DNA of 26,337 nucleotides, taken from assembly GCA_001783255.1 (NCBI GenBank), contig MFRB01000122.1, positions 1-26,337 of the forward strand, given 5' to 3'. The notes below the pieces were generated by a model. The model searched no databases. It worked only from the letters and a program-made list of their open reading frames with translations, and had not been told where the DNA came from. Positions 16,101 through 24,607 of this stretch are shown here, in pieces. How positions within the stretch are numbered: the first letter of the stretch is position 1; each line of letters begins with the position of its first letter. The translations under genes were made by a program, and so were the position numbers. This stretch comes from Candidatus Magasanikbacteria bacterium RIFOXYD12_FULL_33_17. Its GTDB lineage: Bacteria; Patescibacteriota; Patescibacteriia; Magasanikbacterales; UBA922.

Positions 16101-19100
16101 CACAAGTTCCACCAACATTGATACTATTAGCAGCTGGACGCAAACAATTGTAAGAACAACTTACACCAGCTTCTTCATTAACAATTGAACCATCTGCTTT
16201 TGTAGTTGTACCAGCTATGTCACAATCTTCACCTAGGTCAACAATACCATTACCACAAATTGGATAATTATTATTGTTGGTAGCATAAGCTATGTCACTA
16301 CCTTTTGGCAAACAATTTTGTGTACAAAAATTATTGTATTTACCAGAAATACTAAAGTCAGTAATTTCAGCCACCTCAGCATTGTTGTCATTTGCAACTC
16401 CCCAATCCCAACCATAATCACGAGGATCAAGCGCTTGTCCATAAGGACTACAACTATCTATAGCACCTCTAGGTACAGCTCGATAAATTTGTTGTTGTCC
16501 AATATAATAAGCAGAAAATGGATCAGGAACAATATCCACATTATCAACTACACAAGGTTCAGAAGAACTTTTGGTTCTAAATTTCCATTTTGTGATTTGC
16601 AAAGGATTACCCTCTTTATGATTACCCTCAGTATCAATACCTCCGCTAGCTTTTATATTATTATCTAATTCAACCAAATACCAAGTACTAGTAACCAAAT
16701 AATCTTTACTATAAAATCTAAGAGTACTTGCGTTAGTATTTGCTTCAGAAATATCAAAATCAACAGGTATTAAACCATTAACACAAGATTCATTGGCACA
16801 TTTGGATAAATGCAATCCACTACTATAAGTAGTCGGAATCATTATTTGATTGAACTGTGCACCCATTTCTGCATTGATACATGCTTCTGTACAAGAAGGC
16901 CATCTATCAACTACTTCTGGATCACCTAAATCAATATAAATAGTACTTGTAGCGACAATATCTTCACTTGAATCTTCAGTACTCCTAACATTCAAATAAG
17001 AAATTTTACCTTTTAATAAATTGAAATTGTTAGCAAATAAAGTATCAACGTTACCCACGAATACATTTCCTCCACCTTTTATATTATTAGTATTATTAAA
17101 AGTTCCTTTTACTTCATCATTGATTTTTATAACTAAAGAATTATTCAATTTTGATATTTCAATTTTGAAATCTTTTTGATCAGCAACTAAAACAACATTT
17201 TGTTTAAAATCATCACCATAACTAAAGGACAATTCAAAATTTCTATTTTCTACAGTCAAATTATTTGCTGATTTCGAATAATTTTGAAAAAAATACACAG
17301 AGTATTCACCAACTTTATTGATAATATATCTTCTCAAAACTCCAGAATCACCTACATAACCAGGAAAAGAACTTGGAGATATTTCGTAATCACTGTCAGC
17401 GACATCATCTAAATGTACTTGGGCACTAAATACAAAATTACCATACAAAGAATAATCACTATTACTATCTGTTGCTGTCAAAACATCAGTAGAAGAAGTT
17501 ACTTGATAATTTTGAGTAGCACCCAAACTTGTTAAAACATTATGTTCACTAAAAGTTTCCACAATATCCAAACGTGCGAAGATATCACTTCCACCAGGAT
17601 TATTTGACCAAGCACTAGCAATACCACGAGAGTTCTCATGTCTAGCATCTGTGTTTTTTTTCTCTGCTGTAGCAGATTGTGTAGTATTATCCTCTGGTCC
17701 CCATTCCCAAGGCTTATCATCAACATTCAAAACAATACACTGTTGATTGCCAATACCATAAACATCGAAATATTGTGGACGAACTTTTGAGACATTGAAA
17801 ATATTTTTCAAATCATAACTAAGAGGCCATCTGATATCTTGGATAACACCCAAAAGACTGGTGTGATAATCTGATGGTTTGATACCAGCATCGACCAAAG
17901 TACAAACATCGTTTTCATTACCAGTTCTAAAATCAAAACAATAGGCATAATCAATATTCTTTATTGTACAAGGTCTGGTAGGTTGTATTTTTTCATTTTT
18001 CGTAACATTATGACCTGCTTCTGTAACATCCTTTAGGGATTGTAAACCTGCCCCCATAGCCACAGTGTACCATTTATTGGCAGCCAGATTTCCCTCATCA
18101 TTTTTTTCAAAAACTACATTTTGTGAATTTGAAACATTAGCTGTAAAATCTGAAGTTACTTCAGAAGTATCTTCAGTTGTACAATCAATATTATTTTCAT
18201 TACCACCACAAGTAAAAATATGAAAATTTTGTATGTTACTATCAGCATCATCTACCGGCAAAGTAAAACTAGCTTCAATCTGAGCATTGACACAAGTTAT
18301 TTTACCTTCTTTACGAACAGACCAAGGTGTTGGTGATGGTACTACATTACCAGGATGTTCAGAATCACACTGTTCTAAAACCAAAAATTTTTCAGCAATT
18401 TTACCAGTGGTGAATCTCCAAACATAACCGCCATCACGCGTGGTATCTTTACAAGCCAATCTGCCAATTTTCCAAGCACCTTCTTCTGGACCAATCTGAC
18501 AACATTGAAAATTATTTAAGGATTGTTGACCTGGCAAACGACAATCTACTACTTCATAATTTATATCATTACTAAATTTGTTACTTGCTTTTACAACAAT
18601 TGGACCACTAGACATTGAAAGACCACTCACAATGTCATAAGGGATAGCAACTTCTATACTAGTTATCGTATTAGAGTGAAACTGATCATTAGTCAACCAA
18701 GTAGTAGGATCTTGAGGGTTAGCATTATCTTTCCAAAAATAAGCAGCATCCTGTGGAGTAAGGGTAAAATTTTCACCTCGCAAAGTCAAATATTGATTAT
18801 TAGCCAAAGGTGCAGAACCTTGCTCAGGAGAGATTTTACAAATACTTGGTTGTGGTTGACCTGATACAATATTTACAAAAGTTTTGGTACTTGATGTTGT
18901 TTTGCCAGAATCATTAATAATATAAACATTATCCAAACCAAATGGTGTGGTACTAGCAACCTTGGCAACAATTTGAGTATCACTCCAACCTGTACCACAA
19001 TAATCTGGTAAAGATGCAAAATTTACACCACCAATTGTCACATTACCACTACCTTGACTACTACCAAAATTTCTACCAGTGATAGTAATATAACTACCAG

Positions 19101-21903
19101 GTGTCGTAGTAACAGGACTAATATGAGTAATTATAGGATTAGTATCTGCACCCACAGCTGAAACAGTAAACCAGACAGGATTACTTTTTTCACCATTATT
19201 CGGTAACTGTACATAAACAGCATTTTTGCCTTCACCGGCAAAAGGTACTGTTGCCCCAATAGTTTCGTCTGCCCAACTAGCTACTCCAGCTGAAATATCA
19301 CCAAAAACAAGATTTCCTGTTACAGAACCAAAAGATTTACCTTTGGCAGTAACGGCTGTTTTTGCTTCAGCTGAAATAAGACCATCAGCTGTTTTTACAG
19401 AACAAAGACCTGGTCTTTTTATATTATTATAAGTAAACACTCCCAAATTAGGACCAAAGTTATCATTAGCAAAATCAGTAAATTTGTAACTTGGGACTAC
19501 AGTATTATACAAAGAAGTTATTTCATCTTGAGACAAGACTCTATTCCAAACATTTACTTCATCAATAAAACCTGTATAAAAATAGGCAGTACCACCGTTA
19601 GTAGCACCTACCACAAAATCACCGGCATAACCAGAAAAAAATTGTGTAGTTGTAGTTAATACCAAATTACCATCGACATACAATTTTGTACCATTTGTTA
19701 CACCCTTATCAAAAACCAAACCAACTTGGTGCCACTTTCCGTCAACAACATTAGTATTGGAAGGTATTACTCTGCCACCACCACTTGGATACCATTCACC
19801 GACAGCTAACTTATTATTTGCTAAAAACAAACCATAGGAAGAATCTTTGCTCACAATCGTATCGTAACCAATTGTATTATCAGTCTTTTTTATCCAAGCA
19901 AAAATACTACCTTTTACCAAATCTAAAGAGTCACCTGCGTTTACACGTAATTTCAAAATTTCTTTATCATCTATACTTAAACTTGGGTTATCTAAATCTT
20001 TATCAAAAGAAACAGCTTTACCAAATTTACCATCATTACCAAAAGCTACATTACCAATTACTTGCAAATTATTATGAGCATTACTACTATCAGTAATAGT
20101 AGTTCCAGAAATTTCATCAAGATGTAAATTCAAAACATGTCCAGGATTCAAAGGACTAGGATACTTTGGCGTAGAAGTTGAAGCAGAATTAGGACCTGCT
20201 AATTCCAAATTTTTGACAGAAATTACAGGATTTACAGTCACACCAGCAGGTTTATTTGGTACTTCAGCAATTATCCAATTGTCATTCCAGACATCATCAC
20301 CACGACATTGAGCTAGACTGACAATATTAGCAAAATCAAAAACATTGTCACCATTAGTATCATAATTAAAATATATTTGACCTTCACTATTACCAAAATT
20401 TCTACCAGTAATAGTAATCCAGTTGCCAGGCGCACCATTATTTTTTTCAATATTTTCTATATATGTCCATTTTTTACAAACACAGTCACTAGTACCTGCA
20501 CAAATATTATTTTGAGTATCAAGACACTTGAAAGAAGTCGAACAATCTGCTTGAACTTTACAAGAAGTTCCAAGTCCACCAGGACAAACACCACCAGTAT
20601 CTACACCATCTTCACCAGGATCTTGAACACCATTATCACAAATAGCTGGTACTACTCTAAATTTTAAAATTTGATGAGTAACATTATTATCAATATCATG
20701 TCCAATAATATCCAAAACATAATCAACATTTTGTAATAAATCTACAGGTACTCGATAATTATAAGTAAAATCAAATTGATTACTAGAACCAAAAGAAATA
20801 ATAGGTGCTTCTAAGTAACTTTTCAAGATATTTGCTTCTGCACCCAATTTATAAATATTCAAAGCTACATAAGAATTACCACCATAAGTGACGACATTAC
20901 GATCGTTTGCAGATACCTTGACAGCATAAGTTCTACCAGCGACTAAGTGAATATTATCTCCCGACATATTATCTAATGTCGCTGATAATGATGGAGAGTT
21001 ATTATCCAAAATATTATTTTCATCACCTACTTTGAAAGTAGCATTTTTTGGAAAAGTACCACAATCAGTATTTACTTCAAGATTATTACCATTCAAATCT
21101 TTTACATCCAAAACATTTATATTGTAAGTACCTTTGGCAAGACAATGTCCACCAACAGTATCATTACAACCATCTTGTGTAGTTGGTACAGCTTGAATTA
21201 CATGATTATTTTCAGAAAAACTTAAGGTAAATTTACCAGTAACATCAGTACCATCTTTATCAATTTTTAGAGCTTGAGCTAATTGACTACCAACACCTCT
21301 ACTAAAAACGGCTCTAATAACTACATTATTCATACCAACAACATCATTATCTTTGGTACTAGGAGTGATACTTTGTACAAAAAAATGTCTTGTTCTACAA
21401 ATATCCGCAGGATCACAAACCACAGTATCAGCATAAGCTTCGTAATAAGCAGTACCAGGGCTATCACAATCACCTATCAAAGTAGTATCTATATTAGTAA
21501 CATCACGAAGACCAGTAGCCGCTGCTAATTTATTCAAAACAAATTTTGTGATAGCAAAGGCTGACAAAATAATTACCAAACCAATAATACCATTAGTGAG
21601 AATTTTTTTGGCAGTAGAAACTTTAGCTTCGTCCCCGCCTGCAGTCATGTAAGTAAAACCTCCATACAAGACAATACCCAAAGCAATAATTCCCAATAAA
21701 CCCAAAACTGTATTAATAATTTTTACGACAGTCACTCTCAAGTCACTTCCACCCAAAGCAATATTTTGATTGACTTCACTCACACCCAAAGTATCAGTAG
21801 CCGTCTGCGCAAAAACAGGTAAAGTTATTACAGACATTACAGAAAAAGCCAAAAATAGACCTAATAAAAGAAATTTTAAATTTTTGTTTTTGAAAAAAAT
21901 CAT
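10165..21903 (-). CDS. Giant (3912-residue) secreted surface protein with VirB2/TrbC-like head and cysteine-rich repeats
   Basis: This 3912-residue protein is probably cell-surface exposed. Order of parts: signal peptide (1-32, cut after VFA); VirB2/TrbC pilin-like domain with two helices (about 58-87 and 101-126) around the turn MTAGGDE (86-92); Ig-like domains (about 175-420); a cysteine segment (421-477); an IPT/TIG domain (480-567, ITITGRNFG); a LamG/concanavalin-like domain (586-800); more IPT/TIG domains (about 808-1120, second ITITGRNFG at 939-947); Ig-like domains; a second lectin-like region (about 1485-1640). Cysteine modules of CGDGxxxxGEECD type follow (1881-2110), then beta-rich regions. 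Further cysteine clusters lie at 2750-2895 and 3056-3545, before a C-terminal beta domain (3546-3912). No LPXTG or other sorting tail is seen. It starts 15 bases after a paralogous pilin-headed gene. Adhesion or host attachment is inferred from domains. Confidence 0.9.
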   Translation of the reverse strand: MIFFKNKNLKFLLLGLFLAFSVMSVITLPVFAQTATDTLGVSEVNQNIALGGSDLRVTVVKIINTVLGLLGIIALGIVLYGGFTYMTAGGDEAKVSTAKKILTNGIIGLVIILSAFAITKFVLNKLAAATGLRDVTNIDTTLIGDCDSPGTAYYEAYADTVVCDPADICRTRHFFVQSITPSTKDNDVVGMNNVVIRAVFSRGVGSQLAQALKIDKDGTDVTGKFTLSFSENNHVIQAVPTTQDGCNDTVGGHCLAKGTYNINVLDVKDLNGNNLEVNTDCGTFPKNATFKVGDENNILDNNSPSLSATLDNMSGDNIHLVAGRTYAVKVSANDRNVVTYGGNSYVALNIYKLGAEANILKSYLEAPIISFGSSNQFDFTYNYRVPVDLLQNVDYVLDIIGHDIDNNVTHQILKFRVVPAICDNGVQDPGEDGVDTGGVCPGGLGTSCKVQADCSTSFKCLDTQNNICAGTSDCVCKKWTYIENIEKNNGAPGNWITITGRNFGNSEGQIYFNYDTNGDNVFDFANIVSLAQCRGDDVWNDNWIIAEVPNKPAGVTVNPVISVKNLELAGPNSASTSTPKYPSPLNPGHVLNLHLDEISGTTITDSSNAHNNLQVIGNVAFGNDGKFGKAVSFDKDLDNPSLSIDDKEILKLRVNAGDSLDLVKGSIFAWIKKTDNTIGYDTIVSKDSSYGLFLANNKLAVGEWYPSGGGRVIPSNTNVVDGKWHQVGLVFDKGVTNGTKLYVDGNLVLTTTTQFFSGYAGDFVVGATNGGTAYFYTGFIDEVNVWNRVLSQDEITSLYNTVVPSYKFTDFANDNFGPNLGVFTYNNIKRPGLCSVKTADGLISAEAKTAVTAKGKSFGSVTGNLVFGDISAGVASWADETIGATVPFAGEGKNAVYVQLPNNGEKSNPVWFTVSAVGADTNPIITHISPVTTTPGSYITITGRNFGSSQGSGNVTIGGVNFASLPDYCGTGWSDTQIVAKVASTTPFGLDNVYIINDSGKTTSSTKTFVNIVSGQPQPSICKISPEQGSAPLANNQYLTLRGENFTLTPQDAAYFWKDNANPQDPTTWLTNDQFHSNTITSIEVAIPYDIVSGLSMSSGPIVVKASNKFSNDINYEVVDCRLPGQQSLNNFQCCQIGPEEGAWKIGRLACKDTTRDGGYVWRFTTGKIAEKFLVLEQCDSEHPGNVVPSPTPWSVRKEGKITCVNAQIEASFTLPVDDADSNIQNFHIFTCGGNENNIDCTTEDTSEVTSDFTANVSNSQNVVFEKNDEGNLAANKWYTVAMGAGLQSLKDVTEAGHNVTKNEKIQPTRPCTIKNIDYAYCFDFRTGNENDVCTLVDAGIKPSDYHTSLLGVIQDIRWPLSYDLKNIFNVSKVRPQYFDVYGIGNQQCIVLNVDDKPWEWGPEDNTTQSATAEKKNTDARHENSRGIASAWSNNPGGSDIFARLDIVETFSEHNVLTSLGATQNYQVTSSTDVLTATDSNSDYSLYGNFVFSAQVHLDDVADSDYEISPSSFPGYVGDSGVLRRYIINKVGEYSVYFFQNYSKSANNLTVENRNFELSFSYGDDFKQNVVLVADQKDFKIEISKLNNSLVIKINDEVKGTFNNTNNIKGGGNVFVGNVDTLFANNFNLLKGKISYLNVRSTEDSSEDIVATSTIYIDLGDPEVVDRWPSCTEACINAEMGAQFNQIMIPTTYSSGLHLSKCANESCVNGLIPVDFDISEANTNASTLRFYSKDYLVTSTWYLVELDNNIKASGGIDTEGNHKEGNPLQITKWKFRTKSSSEPCVVDNVDIVPDPFSAYYIGQQQIYRAVPRGAIDSCSPYGQALDPRDYGWDWGVANDNNAEVAEITDFSISGKYNNFCTQNCLPKGSDIAYATNNNNYPICGNGIVDLGEDCDIAGTTTKADGSIVNEEAGVSCSYNCLRPAANSINVGGTCGNEVVDRDKGEECDSSSSDPTQNSYCSPRCLWIGSSNQVTGNVGAPICGSGAVTIGEDCDGGSGCSNNCLHLGTSLSQHWCDNQTSSVAACKNASSICGDGFIEAGEECEVGKNGATSSNCDNKCLLKNVCKTALAQCYEGSMGCNSDCTLAGSSLSYRSPSVCGDGVNGAGEGSGTSGEVASINFEGLAGNYSCELDDGGQNELGGNFAQIVTAVGNPSPDSDPREIIDAMTAKIFAIPVKYYDDKGNVTSTKSNTVRGEGDYSLMCGYNEYSQLQDDAYNDCPNNTINNFGVGTNSCCYYRPVRSGQYPAVNAGVSGDEPVCRNTYLEVDFATEMKKISFNNNVSIIEGYDKASSYRNYSCAEHGQTDVTVQINRYLNRTNFETAQVGFWKNIWLNIKAFFANLFGGKVFAFEQNSNLDGKNIIWCATRIAVTPEVKYNYNGQVVSSTAASLLLSEALDPNVYVLVILNGGKDGVKDKYGVGIKNANPNSTIIDDYWLFKTGSEICKIQNISVDPAQKVFSTPNSSFDFSVKIASNTGGQLISPIPNIYDWKYSWSPSNNAIFTIPNNNSSTISIASKGVEGQIDALASVEVISDVDTENSQLGDVFSKNFKLTAFFCTNPWPTTNTRILGTGNDSVSVEGGLFEDQKYNFSFIYCADNNDPLTINDDLPLFDNVQLVGNNLDNIDDATGDVALRRYLLFASSTNDALGIQVFENTPKFDGSPRSLQDWYNTKFGSIGEMKLTSIDNYEALTDGTSYYVNVFDVDKTINPLGDVYNYVVLFSLTNNSSQDTTQVFEQIINNLKFNIKMTDYNKCLGSNQQDVYETRQSICTPPDKESGKGYCTGNFTEPIPCTGPEDDSCERINEQSGCISGDNEQKVCSLVSQPISCTTNNDCRLLESGAKRLYQVKIDSGVILANPSVIRSGTAESNITDIDCNTDFDCRDNSGQPLLDTSGYCNNEKTKFFRDLNRLFSLRVSQNNLSKYFTSDYGRDDFVGNLKSGSFIPGYTTSKWQNSWGLLNSYAGTVSVDPVNQWVGCSDHDPLTCWNASSSTYKCPTFAEVYEYKFVSSTQSYNIYAPFEYLQSINDSDFVSRYIDQNKIIFGRYCTPDDVISYSTSNFTCGDGIVNYAVGEECEPPNSTKFVDRSATGGLCSPGTKALATCSPNNCKWSVSSSCNTYGAKACGDGILDSTYIVTTTERSGDLIEQCDDGELNGRYSHCDINCQKPGESSYSGPGFCGDSIPQPQYEYCEKSESKYVPGFCEFDKKRETITNGCSTIANCQLNRRIVEGQSVECTSDNAYCTRSEVVTKVSKCGDDNFCIGGVTQRAYCLDDGTTPEGSIPNGCAFAVAHADICDGPYGDDAYECLISCEDDSLCSNYTYVQTEYFEDYGRCLSAAVPSYDFNKANSCSYDCSVAGGYCGDGITQWDYEDCDDGNLNDNDACKIDCTLPGVAGGQAVCGNSFVEEGEDCDHGSNNGGVDDSCSTSCKNVVETPVCGNNQVDIGEQCDLGTQNGVNCTPEYGRSCTYCSNTCLVQTLEASQRCGNGIVDKDTNNNWLEQCDYTLDNEGKQQFVFDRNSATQAPLSCNATQRGVYQCTNNCQLVQNSCVTCGSGTNLPVPKLAVLNTLTNDLSGEYAQNKWDGNTQFLTAYVKNLQDGKYNALDLYMGGANSISLSAFKNQETTKIADSINTNQLCIADYKIFVNKGLSDGVPNQITGNDLDLAEQSGYGSVFDYPYMPSDANELENEIILNPKVLSGKMRVVIRWQQKNGIHFVGNVYSDTNIEGDPYSVRYSEVAAADELCSVMNVWDILTCKSYQGVGIRSVFSEYVTGLFSSVQSVSFDSLGTVSTPVDDMDIFAFYVSALEAPINQLKDYAVWVDVYVGRSGSPYAYVKPDYSFSLNNAKPSNNATANYWHVFNIGRFSNQAIIIPISATEPISVPVSTFYGFYADISSGYNGAIATSLCQVKENMPNTTKCQL

Positions 21904-21918
21904 AAAATAAATCTATTT

Positions 21919-24108
21919 TTACTTTATATAATTACTTGGAAATTGACTAATATTAGAATTGCCTAAAATATCCAAACATGAATTAATATTAGAAGTTGTA
22001 GTGACGACAGAATAAAGACATGCTGTATCTTGACTACCATTTCTAATATTAACAGATACACAATTCATAGTATCTGCATTTGTGACATTACCATCAGCAT
22101 CATAGTCTAACACACACTCATCAGTATTATTTTTTGGTCCATACCCTGGATAAAAACAATTTTGATTTTGATCTTGCAAAGTACTAGTCACAGTTGGGAA
22201 ATAATACAAATCCAAACCATTTGGTCCAAAAGTACGGTGTTTGATATCCAATTTGGTAACAATATTTGGTTCTTCGCCAATATTTTCAGCAAAGGTAGCT
22301 GTAGAAAGTCTTGGTAAAGTTTCGTTTACCAAAGAACAAGGCTGTGTAGAAGTGACACTAGCAGCATCCACACAAACACCACTTGGATATTCGGTAATAC
22401 CCACCCCATGAATAGTTCCAAAACGTAATATTTTACTAAATATTATATTAACAGGTGCTTCACCAACAACATTTTCACCTTCAATTGGCGGAGTAATTGA
22501 TTTGATATAAGGAGATTGATTGTCTATTTTGTTTTCAATTTGGAATGCCCAAAAATAATTATCTGGAACTTTTTCTCCATCAAAAATTATTTTAGTAGTA
22601 TTAGTATTTGGATCTCTTACAACAGGAGGTTTGTTAAAATTATTAATATCAACTTTATCCAAAGCATTGAATGACATATCATAAACACCTGTAAAAGGAC
22701 GTGCTTCAAAAGGTCTGTCAGCATTACCACTCCACTGTGCAGTACGAACCAAAGCTGAAAAATCTTGCAGGCAACCTTCACCATTGCAAGTAACTGGCAA
22801 ACAATACATAGTATCACCACAACTATTTTGACCACAAACATCTGGTGGAATAAATTCAACAGTTCTATAACCATTACTAATTTTCCAAGTACCAGTTACA
22901 ACTCTATCTTCAATTTGACCTGTACTTGTTGTATTAAGCAAAATATTATCAAAATTACCATCCCAACTTAATCTACCTTGCACTGTAGAAGGATCAATAG
23001 CTTCATCAAAATTTATTGAAATTATTCTATTTTTTGGGGCATCATTACTACCATTACTTGGTGAAACACTTACGACATGTGGAGGTGTCAAATCAAGATT
23101 TGTGCCAGTTTGAAATTCCCAAATATAAGGTCTTCCCAGAGGAAATAGACGTTCTTTGTTGTCAGCTCGTAAAATACCATCTAATAATTTCACAGTATAA
23201 TCTACATTTTCAGTAGAACTACCCAAATAATCAACAGGTCTAAATACTACTGTAAAAACTTGACGATTTTCATCATAACTAGCAACAACAGAGGCAGGAA
23301 TACCAGCTGTAGCATTTATAATATTAGTACTAGTATCAATTTTAATAGTAGAAGTATTCAAAGTATCACAAAACATTGTATTGTTATTGTCTATAAAACA
23401 ATCACCATAATATGGATTCACAATAGTATTCAATTGAGTAGTTTCTGTTACATTATTTCCTGCAGTATCCTTACAAGTAGTTGTTGGTCCAGAGAAATCA
23501 TCAATCCAACAATCACGATTAGTATTGAAAGCAATACTAGCAGGGTCAATCGGAATATTGAAAGTAACCACTACGGCAGTATTACGAGCTACATCCTTTT
23601 GATCTCTAAATGGATAATGATCTCGTACAATGTCACCAAGAGCTCCAGAACCGGTGAAAGTCAATAAATTTGGTCCCTGTCCTGTACTTTCAGTTCCTCT
23701 ATTAAATCCAGTAGCACCTAATATTCTATCCGAAACAAACTTTACAATAGCGAAAGCTGACAAAATAATAACCAAACCAATTATAGCATTGACTATTATT
23801 TTTTTACCATTGGCGATTTTACCTTCATCTCCTCCAGCTGTCATAATCACAAAACCAGCATAAATAATCAAGGAAAGAAGAACAATACCAAGTAAACTTA
23901 AAACAGTATTTATTATTTTGACGACAACAACTCTAATGTCTATTCCAGTAAGCGCAATATTAGATTGTTGTACTTGATTTATACCCAAAGTATCATTAGT
24001 CTGTGCAGAAACTATTTGAGTAAAACCTAGAAACAAAAAAACCACCAGAATAGAAAAAACTATCAAGGCCTTTTTTGAAAAATAAATTTTACGAGTCCAA
24101 GGTAGCAT
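21919..24108 (-). CDS. Secreted surface protein with VirB2/TrbC-like head and Ig-like repeats (729 residues)
   Basis: The N-terminus repeats the plan of the giant protein downstream: signal peptide ending VSA-QT (cut after 35), a DTLG motif, then two membrane helices (about 60-92 and 104-126) around MTAGGDE (89-95), followed by GLVIILSAFAI. The two heads are clearly paralogous. After a short linker come about three SbsA-type Ig-like (Big_5) domains: near 165-335 (TAVVVTFNIPIDPASI), 343-522 (NRIISINFDEAIDPSTV) and 533-645 (PVNIIFSKILRF). There is a cysteine-rich insert near 424-447 and a short cysteine-containing tail. A Shine-Dalgarno sequence, AAGGA, lies six bases before ATG. It follows yqeY by 44 bases and precedes the giant by 15. 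Probable role: surface anchor or pilus-like assembly with adhesive domains. Confidence 0.87.
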   Translation of the reverse strand: MLPWTRKIYFSKKALIVFSILVVFLFLGFTQIVSAQTNDTLGINQVQQSNIALTGIDIRVVVVKIINTVLSLLGIVLLSLIIYAGFVIMTAGGDEGKIANGKKIIVNAIIGLVIILSAFAIVKFVSDRILGATGFNRGTESTGQGPNLLTFTGSGALGDIVRDHYPFRDQKDVARNTAVVVTFNIPIDPASIAFNTNRDCWIDDFSGPTTTCKDTAGNNVTETTQLNTIVNPYYGDCFIDNNNTMFCDTLNTSTIKIDTSTNIINATAGIPASVVASYDENRQVFTVVFRPVDYLGSSTENVDYTVKLLDGILRADNKERLFPLGRPYIWEFQTGTNLDLTPPHVVSVSPSNGSNDAPKNRIISINFDEAIDPSTVQGRLSWDGNFDNILLNTTSTGQIEDRVVTGTWKISNGYRTVEFIPPDVCGQNSCGDTMYCLPVTCNGEGCLQDFSALVRTAQWSGNADRPFEARPFTGVYDMSFNALDKVDINNFNKPPVVRDPNTNTTKIIFDGEKVPDNYFWAFQIENKIDNQSPYIKSITPPIEGENVVGEAPVNIIFSKILRFGTIHGVGITEYPSGVCVDAASVTSTQPCSLVNETLPRLSTATFAENIGEEPNIVTKLDIKHRTFGPNGLDLYYFPTVTSTLQDQNQNCFYPGYGPKNNTDECVLDYDADGNVTNADTMNCVSVNIRNGSQDTACLYSVVTTTSNINSCLDILGNSNISQFPSNYIK

Positions 24109-24113
24109 GGGAA

Positions 24114-24120
24114 ATCCTTA
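24114..24120 (-). promoter_or_regulatory. Shine-Dalgarno sequence of the 729-residue surface protein
   Basis: Minus strand TAAGGAT, with AAGGA six bases from the ATG at 24108. Besides rpsU, this is the only well-spaced Shine-Dalgarno sequence I find in the window. It supports the start choice and suggests efficient independent initiation at the first gene of the surface block. Confidence 0.7.
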
Positions 24121-24152
24121 GAGACGAAAACTAATAAATTTTGTTTTTGTTT

Positions 24153-24599
24153 TTATTTTGTGAGAATTTGTTTTACAATTCTACTTACAGTCGTACCATC
24201 AGTCTTGCCCTTCAATTTGGACATAGACAAACCTATTACTTTGCCTAAATCACTTGGTGAAACTTCACCAAAGTCACTAATAACTTTTTGAACTTCTTTT
24301 GAAACATCTTCTTCAGACATTTGTTCTGGCAAAAATTCTTTGACCACAGATATTTCTTTGTTGGTTTTGTCAATCAAATCTTGACGTTTACCAGCTACAA
24401 AATCTTGCATAGCATCATTTAACTGTTTGACTTGTTTTTGTAAACTTTCTACAATTTCTTCATCAGATAATTCTTTCTGTTTTGCTATGCTTTCATTTTT
24501 TAAAACAGAAAGAACCACCTGTAACACAGATAGTCTTTCTACATTTTTATTTTTACGCGCTTCTAATTGATTTTGACGAATTATTTCAATTAATGACAT
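24153..24599 (-). CDS. yqeY: GatB/YqeY domain protein
   Basis: YqeY is a small helical protein resembling the C-terminal tRNA-binding domain of GatB, found alone next to rpsU in many bacteria. Its exact cellular role is unsettled. The 148 residues are typical in length. Recognisable parts are the N-terminal helix with RQNQLEARKNKN and the VLQVVLSVLKNE stretch, and a basic helix ending in FVAGKRQDLIDK. The conserved KEFLPEQMSEEDV (347-type GatB tail, here about 87-99) and DLGKVIGLSMSKLKGKTDG near the C-terminus are also present. It begins 8 bases after the rpsU stop, reproducing the widespread rpsU-yqeY pair, and is presumably co-transcribed with it. Confidence 0.92.
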   Translation of the reverse strand: MSLIEIIRQNQLEARKNKNVERLSVLQVVLSVLKNESIAKQKELSDEEIVESLQKQVKQLNDAMQDFVAGKRQDLIDKTNKEISVVKEFLPEQMSEEDVSKEVQKVISDFGEVSPSDLGKVIGLSMSKLKGKTDGTTVSRIVKQILTK

Positions 24600-24607
24600 A
24601 AAAAATA

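Noticed and set aside
21904..21918. The 729-residue and 3912-residue proteins as one gene split by a frameshift
   Set aside because: Each has its own signal peptide and pilin-like head, with a stop and a 15-base gap between, so they are tandem paralogous genes.
21919..24108. A conjugative type IV secretion locus, from the VirB2-like heads
   Set aside because: No VirB4, VirB6, VirD4 or relaxase gene is in the window, and the heads are fused to large ectodomains, so a surface display role is favoured.
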